From NCBI GenBank assembly GCA_029237695.1, contig CM055275.1, positions 6,563,131 to 6,627,130 of the forward strand: a stretch of DNA of 64,000 nucleotides, given 5' to 3'. Shown piece after piece: positions 1-9,802 of this stretch. The DNA comes from Conchocele bisecta (taxonomy: Eukaryota; Mollusca; Bivalvia; Lucinida; Thyasiridae). The notes beneath the pieces are model-generated. The model was not told the origin of the DNA. It worked only from the letters and a program-made list of their open reading frames with translations, and searched no databases. Position 1 is the first letter of the stretch. Each line of letters opens with the position of its first letter. The position numbers and the translations under genes are program-made.

Positions 1-878
1 TTCTTCACACCTAAGAGAATGGTCGCCAGAGGAGTTGCGAGAAACAGTGGAATCGCGAAGGCGTAGCTTTGCATACACGCCGCACAGGCTAGATAACCTA
101 AGAAGTATCCGATTATACTGCTCAATACATTGGCTATAAAATGGTAGTGCTCTGTTGATATCTCTCCCCAATGCCAGCCATCTTTGTACTCGTCTATTCC
201 CTCTTTCATAATTACCGTGAAAATGATCAGCGAGAAAGCGAAGGTGAAGATTATTTTAAAAAACGACATGATGATAGTCATTTTCCAAGTGGGTTTCTCT
301 GAAAACTGCTCTTGTCTATTCGCATTGTTGTCATCATCTCCATTTTCGCGTACATTTTCTATGTTAATGCTCATGTGACTTAGTTCTTCTTGTACCGTGT
401 GAGGAGTTTCTCGAGTCGCATAAAAGTAACCAAGTTCTTCGGGATTATTTCCGGTGTTGTCCGAAGGCTGGTTCTCGGCAGTTTCAGCTTTCGTTTTAAG
501 CAGATAGCTCTGAATGCCTGGTACCCATGCGACCGATACACACAGCACAGCGACGATTGGTATCCAAATGTCGGATTGATTAATTTCGTTTAACTTGTAC
601 ATGTACGCAGTAAACCCAATGCCTAACAATTCCAGAATTAAAGCCGCAACGAATAGACCGCGCCAACGCATTGTACCTTTTCTGTGTTGCTGTCGTTTTC
701 TCCTATCAGGTTCTTGGATGTTGGTGTCAATTTTGAAACATAAGAACAGATAATGTACAATTGGTACCAGAAACACACAGTTCATTAACAGTATCGCGTG
801 TATCGCGTTTGCTATGCTGGGAACGGTGAACACAAACAAGCAAAGACCGCATGATTCCAGTAAGCTTACTGCAATACC
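1..878 (-). CDS. CHS: Chitin synthase exon, runs off the left edge
   Basis: An open frame of 292 codons on the minus strand, starting after a good acceptor (pyrimidine-rich tract then CAG at 879-881). It contains at least five hydrophobic helices separated by a polar acidic/Asn-rich loop (about NGDDDNNANR). The end matches the MQ..FA.PL.LATPL block of animal chitin synthases. No donor is visible before position 1, so the exon is incomplete. Confidence 0.85.
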
Positions 879-2256
879 CTGAAAAATAAAAGGCAGTGTG
901 TTTATACATTGAAACCTCTCTAAACCGGACACTCTGAGAGGTCCCCAGGGTCCGATTTAGAGAGGTTCCACTGTAAATCAGGCACATGACCATTGTCAAA
1001 TTTATTGGCGTGCTTTGCAACCATGAACATACATTAACATCTGAGATAAATGATCATGAACTCGTCAAGAATAATATCACAGAGGTTGTCTTGGTGTTCG
1101 GTTTAGAAAGGTTCCAATGTATATCGCTGACACTGCTAAAGAAAAATTATCGGTGAACTTAGATGCCATTTAAAGCGTGCCAATTCCCGGTTTGGGGTCT
1201 CGATTTGGATTTTATGCCACTGAGAGCACATTAATTACTAAAATCTGAGTTCAAGAAAAACTCCATACTGCGATCTCGATTGGTGGTTGTTCTTGCTTTA
1301 AACATACTTTAGTTGTATATAATTTACAAGTAAGCATAAATACGAGTTTTCATCATGGGCCTGTGTAAAGTGGTCTGATTAAAGATATATGACGATACTA
1401 GGACCGCTGGGTTGTTTCTATAGGTACATACATATCAGATTTCCTATCTTGTTGCGTTCAACAAAATATGATACTTATGTACCGATATCTGTGACAATTG
1501 AAACAACACAGCAGTCCTAGTATTGTCAAATATCTTCAATTATCCCTTACACTGCTGAATTAAATTGTGTCGTATGCTGGTTGTTTTTTATTTTGCATCT
1601 TTCTTACCAAAGACATGGTTTAACAGCACTTTAGAACCATTTCCGATGGAAAAGATTCTAAAGTGCTGTCAAGCCCTGTTTATATGGAGAATAATGACAA
1701 AATATTAAACAACATGAGACATCAATTTTTATTTTCCGCGTTCGAAGGGTTAAACCACTTTTCACAAGGCCATGATGAAAGTACGTTTTTCATTTGTTAT
1801 TGTATTTTTAAAAAAATCCTGATATGCCCCTTTGCATAATTACCGCAATCACAGCCCCTCGCGTTGGCCACGGGATATCTGGTCTGAAGGCTCCGCCCAA
1901 AATCCCACGGAGCAGGTTCACTAAATTGGGCACCACTATGATTATCTGTAGCATCACGAAAATAATGAACCTCTCATCTGTATCATCATTCTTACGCTTC
2001 AAACTGTTCATTCGCTCAGAAAGGGAGATAATAGAGAGTTTACTCAGAGTGACAGCGGTCAATATCAATCCGCCGATTACGAAAGTGGCCAGCCATTTTA
2101 TCACAACAGCGCCGATAGATGGCAGGTCAGACCGATCGTTGGGTTTTGATAGCACCGCTTCAATTTTTGATTTCCCCTCTATCGTCAGCTTTTGTTGTTG
2201 TTGTTGTTGTTGTGGCGAGTTGTTACCCTGGCTGCCGACTGTCCTTTGTACGATAA
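1..2256 (-). CDS. CHS: Chitin synthase, partial (two exons, N-terminal membrane region)
   Basis: Family-2 membrane glycosyltransferase that makes chitin from UDP-GlcNAc at the plasma membrane. Two minus-strand exons, 1844-2256 and 1-878, join in phase 0 across a GT-AG intron of 965 bp. The joined product carries a series of hydrophobic segments: WLATFVIGGLILTAV, FIIFVMLQIIIVVPNLV, then after the junction GIAVSLLESCGLCLFVFTVP, ILLMNCVFLVPIVHYL and further helices. The last part, with LACAACMQSYAFAIPLFLATP, matches the membrane region I know from animal chitin synthases just before the cytoplasmic catalytic domain. Catalytic motifs (EDD, QRRRW) are beyond the left edge. No ATG exon or myosin-like head exon was found to the right. 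A seven-glutamine tract near the start of exon 1844-2256 is unusual. Recognition is from family memory; the 5' boundary at 2256 is the weakest point. Confidence 0.85.
907..1119. mobile_element. Pogo/Tigger-like MITE in the chitin synthase intron
   Basis: About 213 bp. The ends are inverted: the left reads GAAACCTCTCTAAACCGGAC and the right is its complement, AATG-side GTTCGGTTTAGAAAGGTTCC. A second foldback of the same motif lies at the left end (907-978). The same layout recurs at 52237-52454 and 55855-56333, where the ends read TACAGTG...CACTGTA. That suggests a TA target, typical of the Tc1/mariner/pogo group. Confidence 0.7.
1382..1536. repeat. Imperfect foldback, about 155 bp
   Basis: The left arm (1382-1420, GATACTAGGACCGCTGGGTT) is the imperfect complement of the right arm (1497-1536, with CAGCAGTCCTAGTATTGTC). 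No second copy was noticed in the window. It lies inside the chitin synthase intron. Confidence 0.6.
1566..1715. mobile_element. Family I hairpin MITE (degenerate)
   Basis: The core hairpin ACAGCACTTTAGAA...TTCTAAAGTGCTGT at 1623-1670 is the signature of family I, seen more intact at 41609-41853. The terminal TTAA/CCC parts are eroded here. Confidence 0.6.
1844..2256 (-). CDS. CHS: Chitin synthase upstream exon with poly-Gln tract
   Basis: Ends at donor GCG|gtaatt (1843-1838), phase 0, which joins cleanly to the 878 acceptor. The proposed start is after TTCCAG at 2257-2262; the acceptor has a poor pyrimidine tract, and an element of family A lies just beyond. It encodes a polar N-terminal part with PQQQQQQQK, then two membrane helices separated by SERMNSLKRKNDDTDER. 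The plus-strand frame over the same bases is a shadow. Confidence 0.7.
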
Positions 2257-2313
2257 CTGGAATTATGAATAAACTCTCACGTGATCTCAGAATCAACTGC
2301 ACCACCGCATTCA

Positions 2314-2452
2314 ATACGTTTACACAATTTACAATATTTTTCTTAAATTATGTACTCCGATAATTTTGTCAACATTTGACGCCATTTACGGAAATTTTGT
2401 AAATTTTGTAAACGTATTTCATGAAATTACGCAGATGTCCGAAGCTACAAAC
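2314..2452. mobile_element. Family A palindromic MITE
   Basis: Arms containing CGTTTACACAATTTACAATA and ACGGAAATTTTGTAAATTTT are inverted, and the unit ends with the diagnostic ATTACGCAGATGTCCGAAG. Relatives are at 3218-3475 and 54015-54280. It is flanked by a roughly 40-bp direct repeat (2276-2313 and 2457-2500, both starting CTCTCACGTGAT), next to the proposed 5' end of the chitin synthase exon. Confidence 0.6.
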
Positions 2453-2506
2453 TTCAACTCTCACGTGATATCAGAATCAACTGCACCACGGCCTGCATTC
2501 ATCCGT

Positions 2507-2853
2507 ACGGAGCCCCGCAGGGGACGTCGACTTTTTTTGTTATTAATTCGTTCCCACGAAATAACAATTCGTTCTCTCAATTTAACTATTCGTTCCCACA
2601 AATTAACAATTCTTTCCTTCAATTTAGCAATTCGTTTCCACGAAATAACAATTCGTTCATAGAGGAACGAATTGTTAATTCGTGGAAACGAATTGTTATA
2701 TTGTTGGAACGAATTGTTAATTGGAGGGAACGAATTGTTAAATTGAGGGAACGAATTATCATTTCGATGGAACGAATTGTTAATTCGAGGAACGAATTGT
2801 TATTTCGTGGGAACGAATTAATGAAAAAAATCCATGTCCTCCCCTGCGGAGGC
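2507..2853. repeat. 21-bp-unit array element, head-to-head arms
   Basis: Begins with GGAGCCCCGCAGGGGACGTC and ends with the inverse (CCATGTCCTCCCCTGCGGAG). Between these, 21-bp units of the form GGGAACGAATTGTTAATTCGA run in one direction to about 2655 and in the inverted direction afterwards. Three unit types alternate (ending TTTCGTG, AAATTGAG or AATTCGAG). Seven further copies exist in the window with different unit numbers. Confidence 0.75.
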
Positions 2854-2870
2854 GCTTCTGGAAGTTTCAG

Positions 2871-2915
2871 TAATTGTTGTTGTTGTTGTTGTGGTAACCA
2901 CGTGATCCTTGATAC
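2871..2915. repeat. Family C terminal fragment
   Basis: A GTT-triplet run followed by GGTAACCACGTGATCCTTG is the terminal signature of family C without the rest of the element. Confidence 0.45.
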
Positions 2916-3217
2916 CTGTGTTCACTCAAAGCCACACACGTGACACTTGAGATGCACGTGTACACGAGGATAACAGTAATGAATATGACAATAATGAGAT
3001 TTTTCTAAAAAACATGCTACGTTTTATAACTGCTTTGGAGATTGTTTCTGATGAATTTCAGTTTGTTTGTTCTACGATAATACAATTGTTTGATGCATTA
3101 ATTTGTTTTCTGTTTAGTCATCACTGGAGTGTACATGACAGCAAAGTACGAGTCTTGCATTATTTGCTTGCTTCCTCATAGTGCCTGCGCTCTAAAAGTA
3201 AATGAAACCTCGTCACT

Positions 3218-3475
3218 GAGCATTTGAGACTCGCCTCGTGATTTTGTACCTTCGGACATCTGCGTAATTTCATTAAATACGTTTACAAAATTTACAATAT
3301 TTTTCAAAAAATTAAGTCAAAAGTTGACAACATTTTCAGAGTATTCCGCATGTACTCCGATCATTTTGTCAACATTTGACACCATTTACGGAAAATATTG
3401 TAACTTTTGGAAGCGTATTGCGTGAAATTACGCACATGTCCGAAGGTACAAAAGTTCATGGCGTGTCTCATTTGT
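3218..3475. mobile_element. Family A palindromic MITE, about 258 bp
   Basis: The left end carries GATTTTGTACCTTCGGACAT and the right end its complement, ATGTCCGAAGGTACAAAA. The centre holds TATTCCGCATGTACTC. Terminal GAGAC...GTCTC sequences complete the palindrome. Confidence 0.7.
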
Positions 3476-3633
3476 TGCACGTTCTGTGGGCTCTCGGTGT
3501 CCCTTCCCATCTTCCCTTTTCCATTGCCAGCCTAAGATTGGAAGTTCGAAACCAAGTCAATGGTTTCCTTAGTTTTTCTGTTACATGTAGGTTGATAAGA
3601 CATGGCTCCATTTCAAACCTCCTTGCCTTGTAT

Positions 3634-3940
3634 AGAGAGAATAGTAGGTTAGTGCCGTGAATGGGTAAAATATCTGACAATGCTCAGGAAACGGGATGGG
3701 CGAGGCTTTGCCGAGCACATCCCATTTCCGTGACGCGCCAGATATTTTTTCCCATTCACGGCACTAACCTACAATTCTGTTTATCCCGTCGACACCTACA
3801 AATGGCTGTAAAATGCAAAAATATAACCCCAGTCACAGCACATATTCATACGCTTGAAAGCAAGGAGATTGCTACAGCTCAGGCGCAGCCAATCAAACTG
3901 CTTGATTGTAAGTTTACATTGGCAATAGATGTTCGGAAAC
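3634..3940. mobile_element. Family B composite foldback
   Basis: Hairpin B1 (3634-3779) has arms AGAATAGTAGGTTAGTGCCG and CGGCACTAACCTAC with the loop around GAGGCTTTGCCGAGCAC. It is followed by part of B2 (TTATCCCGTCGACACC...CATATTCATACG). Full B1+B2 copies at 42709-43031 and 47786-48102 show that the two parts travel together. Confidence 0.7.
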
Positions 3941-4154
3941 GTTGACATATTTACAACAATAACGCAGGCGGTGTTGTATTCCCTATGCCTTATCTACCTG
4001 ATGAAGATGTTGATTCTATGACGTCATCCGCCATGGCTGTGCTTGATTGTTCGCTGAGATTCTCCTGTTTACGTCGTGCACACAGCACGCTAGCATTCGC
4101 AATCAAGTCCCTCTCACACTTGTCCGGTGTTTACTGAAAATATAGAGCGTCTAT

Positions 4155-4800
4155 ATAATTATGCTGCAAAAACGAGGAACCCACTTTTCCGACGTTTCGG
4201 CACAAGGCCTTTATCAAGGAATTACTGTCTGTTCCACGTTTTTCTGCCGACGAAATTTTGGCTATTAAAGACATTAAATCTCAGAAATGTCTAAAAGTAA
4301 GTAGTTTTTCATCAATAATTAAAGTCACCCTCCCCAAAAATTCCATTAAATATTGATTTTATTCCGAAAAAAAGATTTTCCTTTGGGAATTTAACATGGG
4401 GGCTAAACATAGATTTTTTTTTTAATTGTGGACCGATTTTCAAAATCACTTTTGTTTTCTTAGTTACATCATTTCCAAACTATCTAGCCAGATATTTCGT
4501 TTGTATCACCCTCCTTGTTTGCTCCATGTTAAATTTATATAGGAAAATCGTTTTTTTCGCAATAAAATCAATATTTGATGGATTTTATTCGGATTTCATT
4601 TTTTTCGCAATAAAATCAATATTTGATTGAATTTTATCAAATAAAAACATTTGGGGAGGGTGACTTTTTTGTTATTCATGAACAAATATACCTGCTTCTG
4701 AGATTTGATGTATTTAATAGCCAACAATTCGTAGGCAGCAAAACGTGGAACAGACAATAGTTTCGAGTGGCATCCATTTTAGATTTCAGGAAGCCGCATG
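4155..4800. mobile_element. Family Q element interrupted by a foldback
   Basis: The left part (4155-4224: CCGACGTTTCGGCACAAGGC, then TTTATCAAGGAATTA) and the right part (from 4758: GTTTCGAGTGGCATCC) are contiguous in the intact relative at 49730-50068. The split is caused by the insertion at 4225-4757. The reverse strand of the left part has a degenerate hammerhead-like pattern, described under findings. Confidence 0.65.
4225..4757. mobile_element. About 533-bp foldback element with TA target duplication
   Basis: The terminal arms CTGTCTGTTCCACG and CGTGGAACAGACAA are inverted. Matching continues inward through TTAATAGCC-type and GGGGAGGGTGACTT segments. TA precedes (4223-4224) and follows (4758-4759) the element, and the uninterrupted Q copy carries a single TA at this point. 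A related foldback is at 28196-28690. Confidence 0.75.
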
Positions 4801-4967
4801 AGTAGCCGGGGGATTTAGAGCGAATTTAGAGCGGATGAATCGGGCGAATTTCATGTCTGCCGGACGCCTCGCGAAAATGCCATTTTTGGCCTGTTTTAGG
4901 AGTCGCTCGGGCGCCGCGACCGATATGTGAGGAGCTCTTTAGGGTTTAGTAGAAAATAATTCCTTGA

Positions 4968-5275
4968 CATCAGCAAACTCGTCTTCATGAGCTGCATTTG
5001 GTCGTCCATGGAGTTCGGCACAGACTTATGTCGTTTTTGCGAAGAATCGATTTCCGTGTCTACCGACACGGAAATCGATTCATTGCAAAAACGACAGAAG
5101 TTTGTGCCAAAGTACAGAGACCACCAAATGCAGCTTAACAAGACGCGTTTGATGCGCCATATTTCATCAAAATCCGTTACGACAATATAAACTAATACGT
5201 ACATTGAATCGGATGGATTCTGGATATTACAGTACGTGTTGTTGTTGTTAGTACCACGTGGTCATACACCGTGAT
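4968..5275. mobile_element. Family C MITE, left end lost
   Basis: The central palindrome CGATTTCCGTGTCTACCGAC with its complement, the ATGGCGCATCAAACGC-type arms and the right end GTACCACGTGGTCATACACC are present. The left terminus is replaced by unrelated sequence. Confidence 0.75.
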
Positions 5276-5289
5276 ATCATATCAGTATG

Positions 5290-5345
5290 GAAGCGTCCTG
5301 GTGCCAATGCTAAAACATGTGTATCTCCTAATTAGGACTTACTAT
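5290..5345. repeat. Short relative of the 22-bp TCTCCTAATTAGGA repeat
   Basis: GTATGGAAGCGT, then GTGTATCTCCTAATTAGGAC, matches the start of the longer array at 19190-19375. Confidence 0.45.
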
Positions 5346-5389
5346 ATTTTAAATTAGTATCGGCTATAAAGTAAATGTAAATGCTTTGA

Positions 5390-5567
5390 TTTAACGACGG
5401 CACTGGTTCGATGACCTTGCATGTCGGGACCGACTATTTACGTCCCAATCAGATAGGACTAGGCTATCTTGAAGGTGTCTTGCCCAAGGACACGCCGAAT
5501 CGGATGAGGACTCATGACCTTTCGATCCGTAGTCCGATGCTCTACCACTGAGCTATCGCGGCTCCGC
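5390..5567 (-). mobile_element. tRNA-derived SINE
   Basis: Read on the minus strand from 5567, it starts GCCGCGATAGCTCAGTGGTA (a tRNA D-arm / A-box like pattern), continues through AGAGCATCGGACTACGGATC and later CGTGTCCTTGGGCAAGACAC. That last block I remember as a conserved internal domain of several invertebrate SINEs. The B box is degenerate. It is not a functional tRNA, because no acceptor stem partner is present. Confidence 0.65.
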
Positions 5568-5574
5568 TATTAAG

Positions 5575-5712
5575 GAAATGCATGTAATACCAGAGCATAC
5601 CTCACATCACAAGTTCAATTCAGATACGTCGGTGCAAACGGGTGAATGCGTGATTGTGGGTTTAAAGTCCCAATATCACAGTGTATTGTGTACGTCATTC
5701 GCTCATGAGTGG
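5575..5712 (+). repeat. 138-bp direct repeat, copy 1
   Basis: The stretch with GCATGTAATACCAGAGCATA and GTGAATGCGTGATTGTGGG recurs almost unchanged at 6155-6292. Confidence 0.7.
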
Positions 5713-6154
5713 TAACAGTATATTTTTATCAATATTCGACATCATTTAAGAAACATATGACTGAATTTCGAAATCAATATCGGCGAAATACGGCGATGTG
5801 ACACCTATAGTGTTGTTTTACGCAAATTTGTACACGCCGTAGTTGTGAATGAAAAAAGTCCAGACAGGTGCCAGACAGGTGTGATTCGGGTTTACACATC
5901 ATTAATGCGCGACCAAAATAGACCGTTTTATTTCTGGAAAATGAAAGGCTAAATCTGAGGTTCCATTGGTTTTACTTCAATTAATTATGTACCAAAGATA
6001 TACATTCTAATAAATGTGAAATGTAAAATAGCATAAAACGAGTCGTTAACAATGACCTAGATACAAGATGTATACATACACGCCACCGGTTCTCAAAATA
6101 CAGTCAGATATCACGGCGCTATTTTTTCTTGTGGCGCATATGTATACTACAAAT

Positions 6155-6292
6155 GAAGTGCATGTAATATCAGAGCATACCTCACATCACAAGTTCAATT
6201 CAGATACGTTGGTGCAAACTGGTGAATGCGTGATTGTGGGTGTAAAGTCACAATATCTCAGTTTGTTGTGTACGTCATTCGCTCACTCATGC
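6155..6292 (+). repeat. 138-bp direct repeat, copy 2
   Basis: Second copy of the block at 5575-5712, with a few substitutions. The 440 bp between copies holds AT-rich unique sequence in which I see nothing. Confidence 0.7.
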
Positions 6293-6330
6293 TATTTATA
6301 TCCGTCCAGTAGCCTATTTCACCAACATTT

Positions 6331-6594
6331 CCGACCAATGGAACGTCAGTTTTCACTTCGTTGAAACCCTGGTGTTTGTATCAGGTCAATGCCTGATACA
6401 ACAATATGTTTACAGTCAGTACGCATTCGGTCAATACAGGGAAAGTTATATGATACATTGTTTTATCAGGTAACGCGCTAAGCCTTACTATTGGTCGAAT
6501 ACATAATGACTGTTAACATATTGTTGTATCAGGCATTGACCTGATACAAACATCCGGGTTACAACGAAGTGAAAACTGACGTTCCATTGGTCGG
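6331..6594. repeat. 264-bp foldback
   Basis: CCGACCAATGGAACGTCAGT at the left and its exact complement at 6575-6594. The inner arms ATCAGGTCAATGCCTGATAC and GTATCAGGCATTGACCTGAT are themselves near-palindromic. Confidence 0.7.
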
Positions 6595-6602
6595 AGGCCC
6601 AG

Positions 6603-6775
6603 GATTTCAAATGTATTGAGCATAGGCTGCATATGCAATATAAATATAAATCCAATAATTGTTTACAAGAAAACATTGTTAATGTGAAATTTACGGACTA
6701 TCATAATGTTGCACTTATGAACATTTTAGTCGTATCAAGTTTAGTGAAACGGCCCCGTGGTGCAGAATTTTCTAA
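6603..6775. mobile_element. Family D MITE, right half
   Basis: AGCATAGGCTGCATATGC near the centre and the right end GTTTAGTGAAACGGCCCC. The left half is missing compared with the full copies at 31783-32028 and 28752-29003. Confidence 0.65.
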
Positions 6776-7099
6776 TTACGAATGGTAGATTATATTCGAC
6801 GTTAGCCTCGTGTGCTAGCGTGCATTTAATGTCAACCACTGATATCAAATCTGCAATGGTTTAATCCTGATTGTCCCACATTTGAGTGTCCAGTAGTCCT
6901 GATTGCCCCACATTTGATTTTTACAGGTAACTGGATTTTGAAGATTTCAGGCTATAGTCTTTTTCAATAAAGTAACAGTTATCCTTATACTAGCCAAAAT
7001 TATCAATGTATCCCAATTATATTTCATTTTAGAAGTAGTTTTATGACGCGTGGTAAAAACTTATATGACGTTTTAGATCAATGACGTCGAAATTACGAC

Positions 7100-7935
7100 G
7101 TTTTCATCAACGGCGTATACAAAGGGTGTTGATCCGGACAAGGCCTATAGATTTGTCATCGTTTATCGCATGTCAAACAAATTTGGATATCTCGTAGCCT
7201 GGCCAAGTGTATCCCATTAGGCCAAGACAAAGCATGAAAATAATGTGAATGGCTCGTGTTGCAGTTGCTAATGTAACGTCATGTTTTGGATTGCCACCCA
7301 AGTAACGTAATTTCGTATGAATAATTTTCAAATAAAGCAGAGTGGGGCGTTTCCCTGTTGTTTGCGTCTGAAATAATTTTGGGGAATAATAGCGACATCA
7401 TTTCGTATTTCGTATGCGACGACATATTTTAAAGTAGGCAGTAGGCCGCTTATAACATTAACTTTGTGACAAAACACGATACCGGGCAGATTTGGTAGCG
7501 TGATACCTTATAATTGTCGCCGTGTGTCTTTCTTGAGGATCGCATTACCATCGCCTGATATACATTATTATGCAGTGAAGTGATAAACTGATGATGTGAT
7601 ACTACAAAAGCACTTTCGACTACAAAAGCAAGTTTATGACCATCACATTTCCAATTAATATATTTTAAATTCAATACAATCCCTGGATATTTATGTCATT
7701 TTATAGCTGCGTGTCTACCTCTATTTATGATAAAAATGATTGGCATTAAATGGCATATCATTCGCTAAGTACTGGATAGAATTGTTCAAAAGTCTCAATT
7801 TACCAAGATAATAGATGGTAATATCGTTGGCATACACTAGGTTGTTCATATTTAAGATTATTTATTATTTAGGAATCAAAGTGCAGTGTATATATACACC
7901 TTTTGAGACCGTAGGGCTATGATATTACCTGTAAC
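7100..7935. other. Unique AT-rich intergenic stretch
   Basis: No coding signal, tandem repeat or convincing foldback was seen. Short frames here have no recognisable features. Confidence 0.4.
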
Positions 7936-7938
7936 AAA

Positions 7939-8076
7939 ATCCTGATTGTCCCACATGGAAAATTACCAAATTTAACAAATCGATGGTCTAGTAACATAAG
8001 GTCGTAACTGCTATGCTAAAGCATAGCAGTTACGACCTTATGTTACTAGACCATCGAATTGTGGGACAATCAGGAC
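7939..8076. repeat. Nested inverted repeat around a perfect 38-bp-arm hairpin
   Basis: The outer arms TCCTGATTGTCCCAC and GTGGGACAATCAGGA enclose a hairpin at 7980-8057. Its two 38-nt arms (start TCGATGGTCTAGTAACATAA) are perfectly complementary around a 2-nt spacer. The outer arm sequence also appears twice at 6865-6920. A near-identical hairpin is at 27286-27369. Confidence 0.8.
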
Positions 8077-8302
8077 TACACCTCTGCAATACACCACCGA
8101 CTGCGCTAATCTTGCCAATATTTGTCAATGTAGCTATTACACAATACTTGAATATTGTGCTTGAAAGCAAACAGCTTCATTAGCTGAGCCTGAGCTTTGC
8201 TTTTACTGCATTTAAAAAAAAAGATGAATGGTGTTGTCGTCTTTTCATTGTTTACACAATCTCTTTAAACACATGCGTCTAATGTTTTGGTGCAGTAGTT
8301 AC

Positions 8303-8418
8303 AGATTGCCGCAGGGGACATGGATTCTTTTCCCACGAAATGACAATTCGTTCCCTCAATTTAATATTTCGTTCCCTCGAATTAACAATTCGTTCTAACG
8401 ATATAGCAATTGGTTCAA
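8303..8418. repeat. 21-bp-unit array element, short copy
   Basis: Begins GCCGCAGGGGACATGGATTC and continues with four divergent ATTCGTTCCC units. Only one arm is present. Confidence 0.6.
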
Positions 8419-9035
8419 ACATATATTGTCCCAATGCTCTCTACCACCCACTGACAGATTCACAATCGTCCCGCCCTCGACCAGGGTCAATGCCAGAACA
8501 CCGCCCGCGTTAAACAAAATATCAAGATCACATACTTGGCGCGTCCCAAACCTTAACCCCAGGGCAAGGTCAATTGACGCTTGTGTCAATGATTCTATGT
8601 TGTTTTCCTTGCATTCGATTTTTCACCAACATATTGCTCAAAGTATGCACAAATAAATAAAGGTTCATCAATTAATAATGTATGCAGTATGTGAGTGCGT
8701 GCGTGTGTGCGTGTAATTATGTGTGTGCGGCCTTATATACTCTGAAACATGGCATATGTACGCAAATATGTGCGAACTCGATGTATTGATAATTTCCATT
8801 GGGTTTTGTAAACTTCTGCCTATCATTTAATGAGAAAAAGTCGTTTGACGATTTTGACATGTTTACAGCGACCATCTTGAATTAGGCGGTTACTCTAAAT
8901 TGATCAATTTTAAAAAGCTTTAATGCAAATACCATCACTGTGATTTATAAACGCATAAACGCGATCACATTCACTCGGTATGAATGGAAGAAATGAACAG
9001 CGGCCTGTCGAAAGCCGTCCATGTGGAGAGAACTG

Positions 9036-9062
9036 CGGACGGACGGACGGACGGACGGACGT
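9036..9062. repeat. (GGAC)n microsatellite
   Basis: About six and a half tandem GGAC units. Similar runs occur at 37050-37080 and 40204-40240 inside the arms of the 36.9-41.0 kb element. Confidence 0.8.
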
Positions 9063-9360
9063 ACTAACAAAGGAATAGCCCCTACTACAAAGGATTAGGG
9101 ACTATACGGAATAAGTATATTGTATTATATTTTCATAGGCTCCTCCCCCTAGCCCCTAAACCCCCAATGCTTGCCCGGACCGATGTACTGGAGGACAAGG
9201 AGAAATCATAAAAACTCGTGTTGAATCTTTCACGCATCTTAGGAATAATTGATCTATTTAAATCATTGATATTCTTCACCCATTGTTTGTTTATAAATTA
9301 AATTCCTGTTTTCAGTGCGTATGTTTATCCCCCAAAATTACATCTTTCCTAATATCCGAC

Positions 9361-9712
9361 ACCTTCTCACGAAATAGCAATTCGTTCCCTTCATTAACAA
9401 TTCGTTCCCACGAAATAACAATTCGTACCCACGGGAACGAATTGTTAATTCGTGGGAACGAATTGTTATACCGTGGGAACGAATTGTTATATCGTCGGAA
9501 CGAATTGTTAATTCGAGGGAACGAATTGTTAAATTGAGGGAACGAATTGTTATCTCGTGGGAACGAATTGCTAATTCGAGAAAACGAATTGCTAAATTGA
9601 TGGAACGAATTGTCATGTTGTGAAACGAACTGTTCAATTGAGGGAACGAATTGTTATTTCGTGCGAACGAATTAATAAAAAATACCCATGTCCCCTGCGG
9701 GGCTCCGTAGGT
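9361..9712. repeat. 21-bp-unit array element, about 350 bp
   Basis: One or two units in one direction, then about twelve inverted units up to the terminal block CCCATGTCCCCTGCGGGGCT. The units keep an exact 21-bp period, so long frames stay open on both strands. These are not genes. Confidence 0.75.
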
Positions 9713-9802
9713 GGGAAAATATTATCATTCCGAAACAGAATACAGAAAACAGAGCACGGTCTTTGATGCAGCGTTGCAGAACAAAATACTAACTCATTGG
9801 AA

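Noticed and set aside
1824..2363. 179-codon plus-strand frame with a Cys run
   Set aside because: It is the opposite strand of the chitin synthase exon; the Cys run is the complement of CAA glutamine codons.
5521..5567. Possible tRNA gene on the minus strand
   Set aside because: A-box region is good but the B box is degenerate and no acceptor-stem partner is found; it continues into a SINE body.
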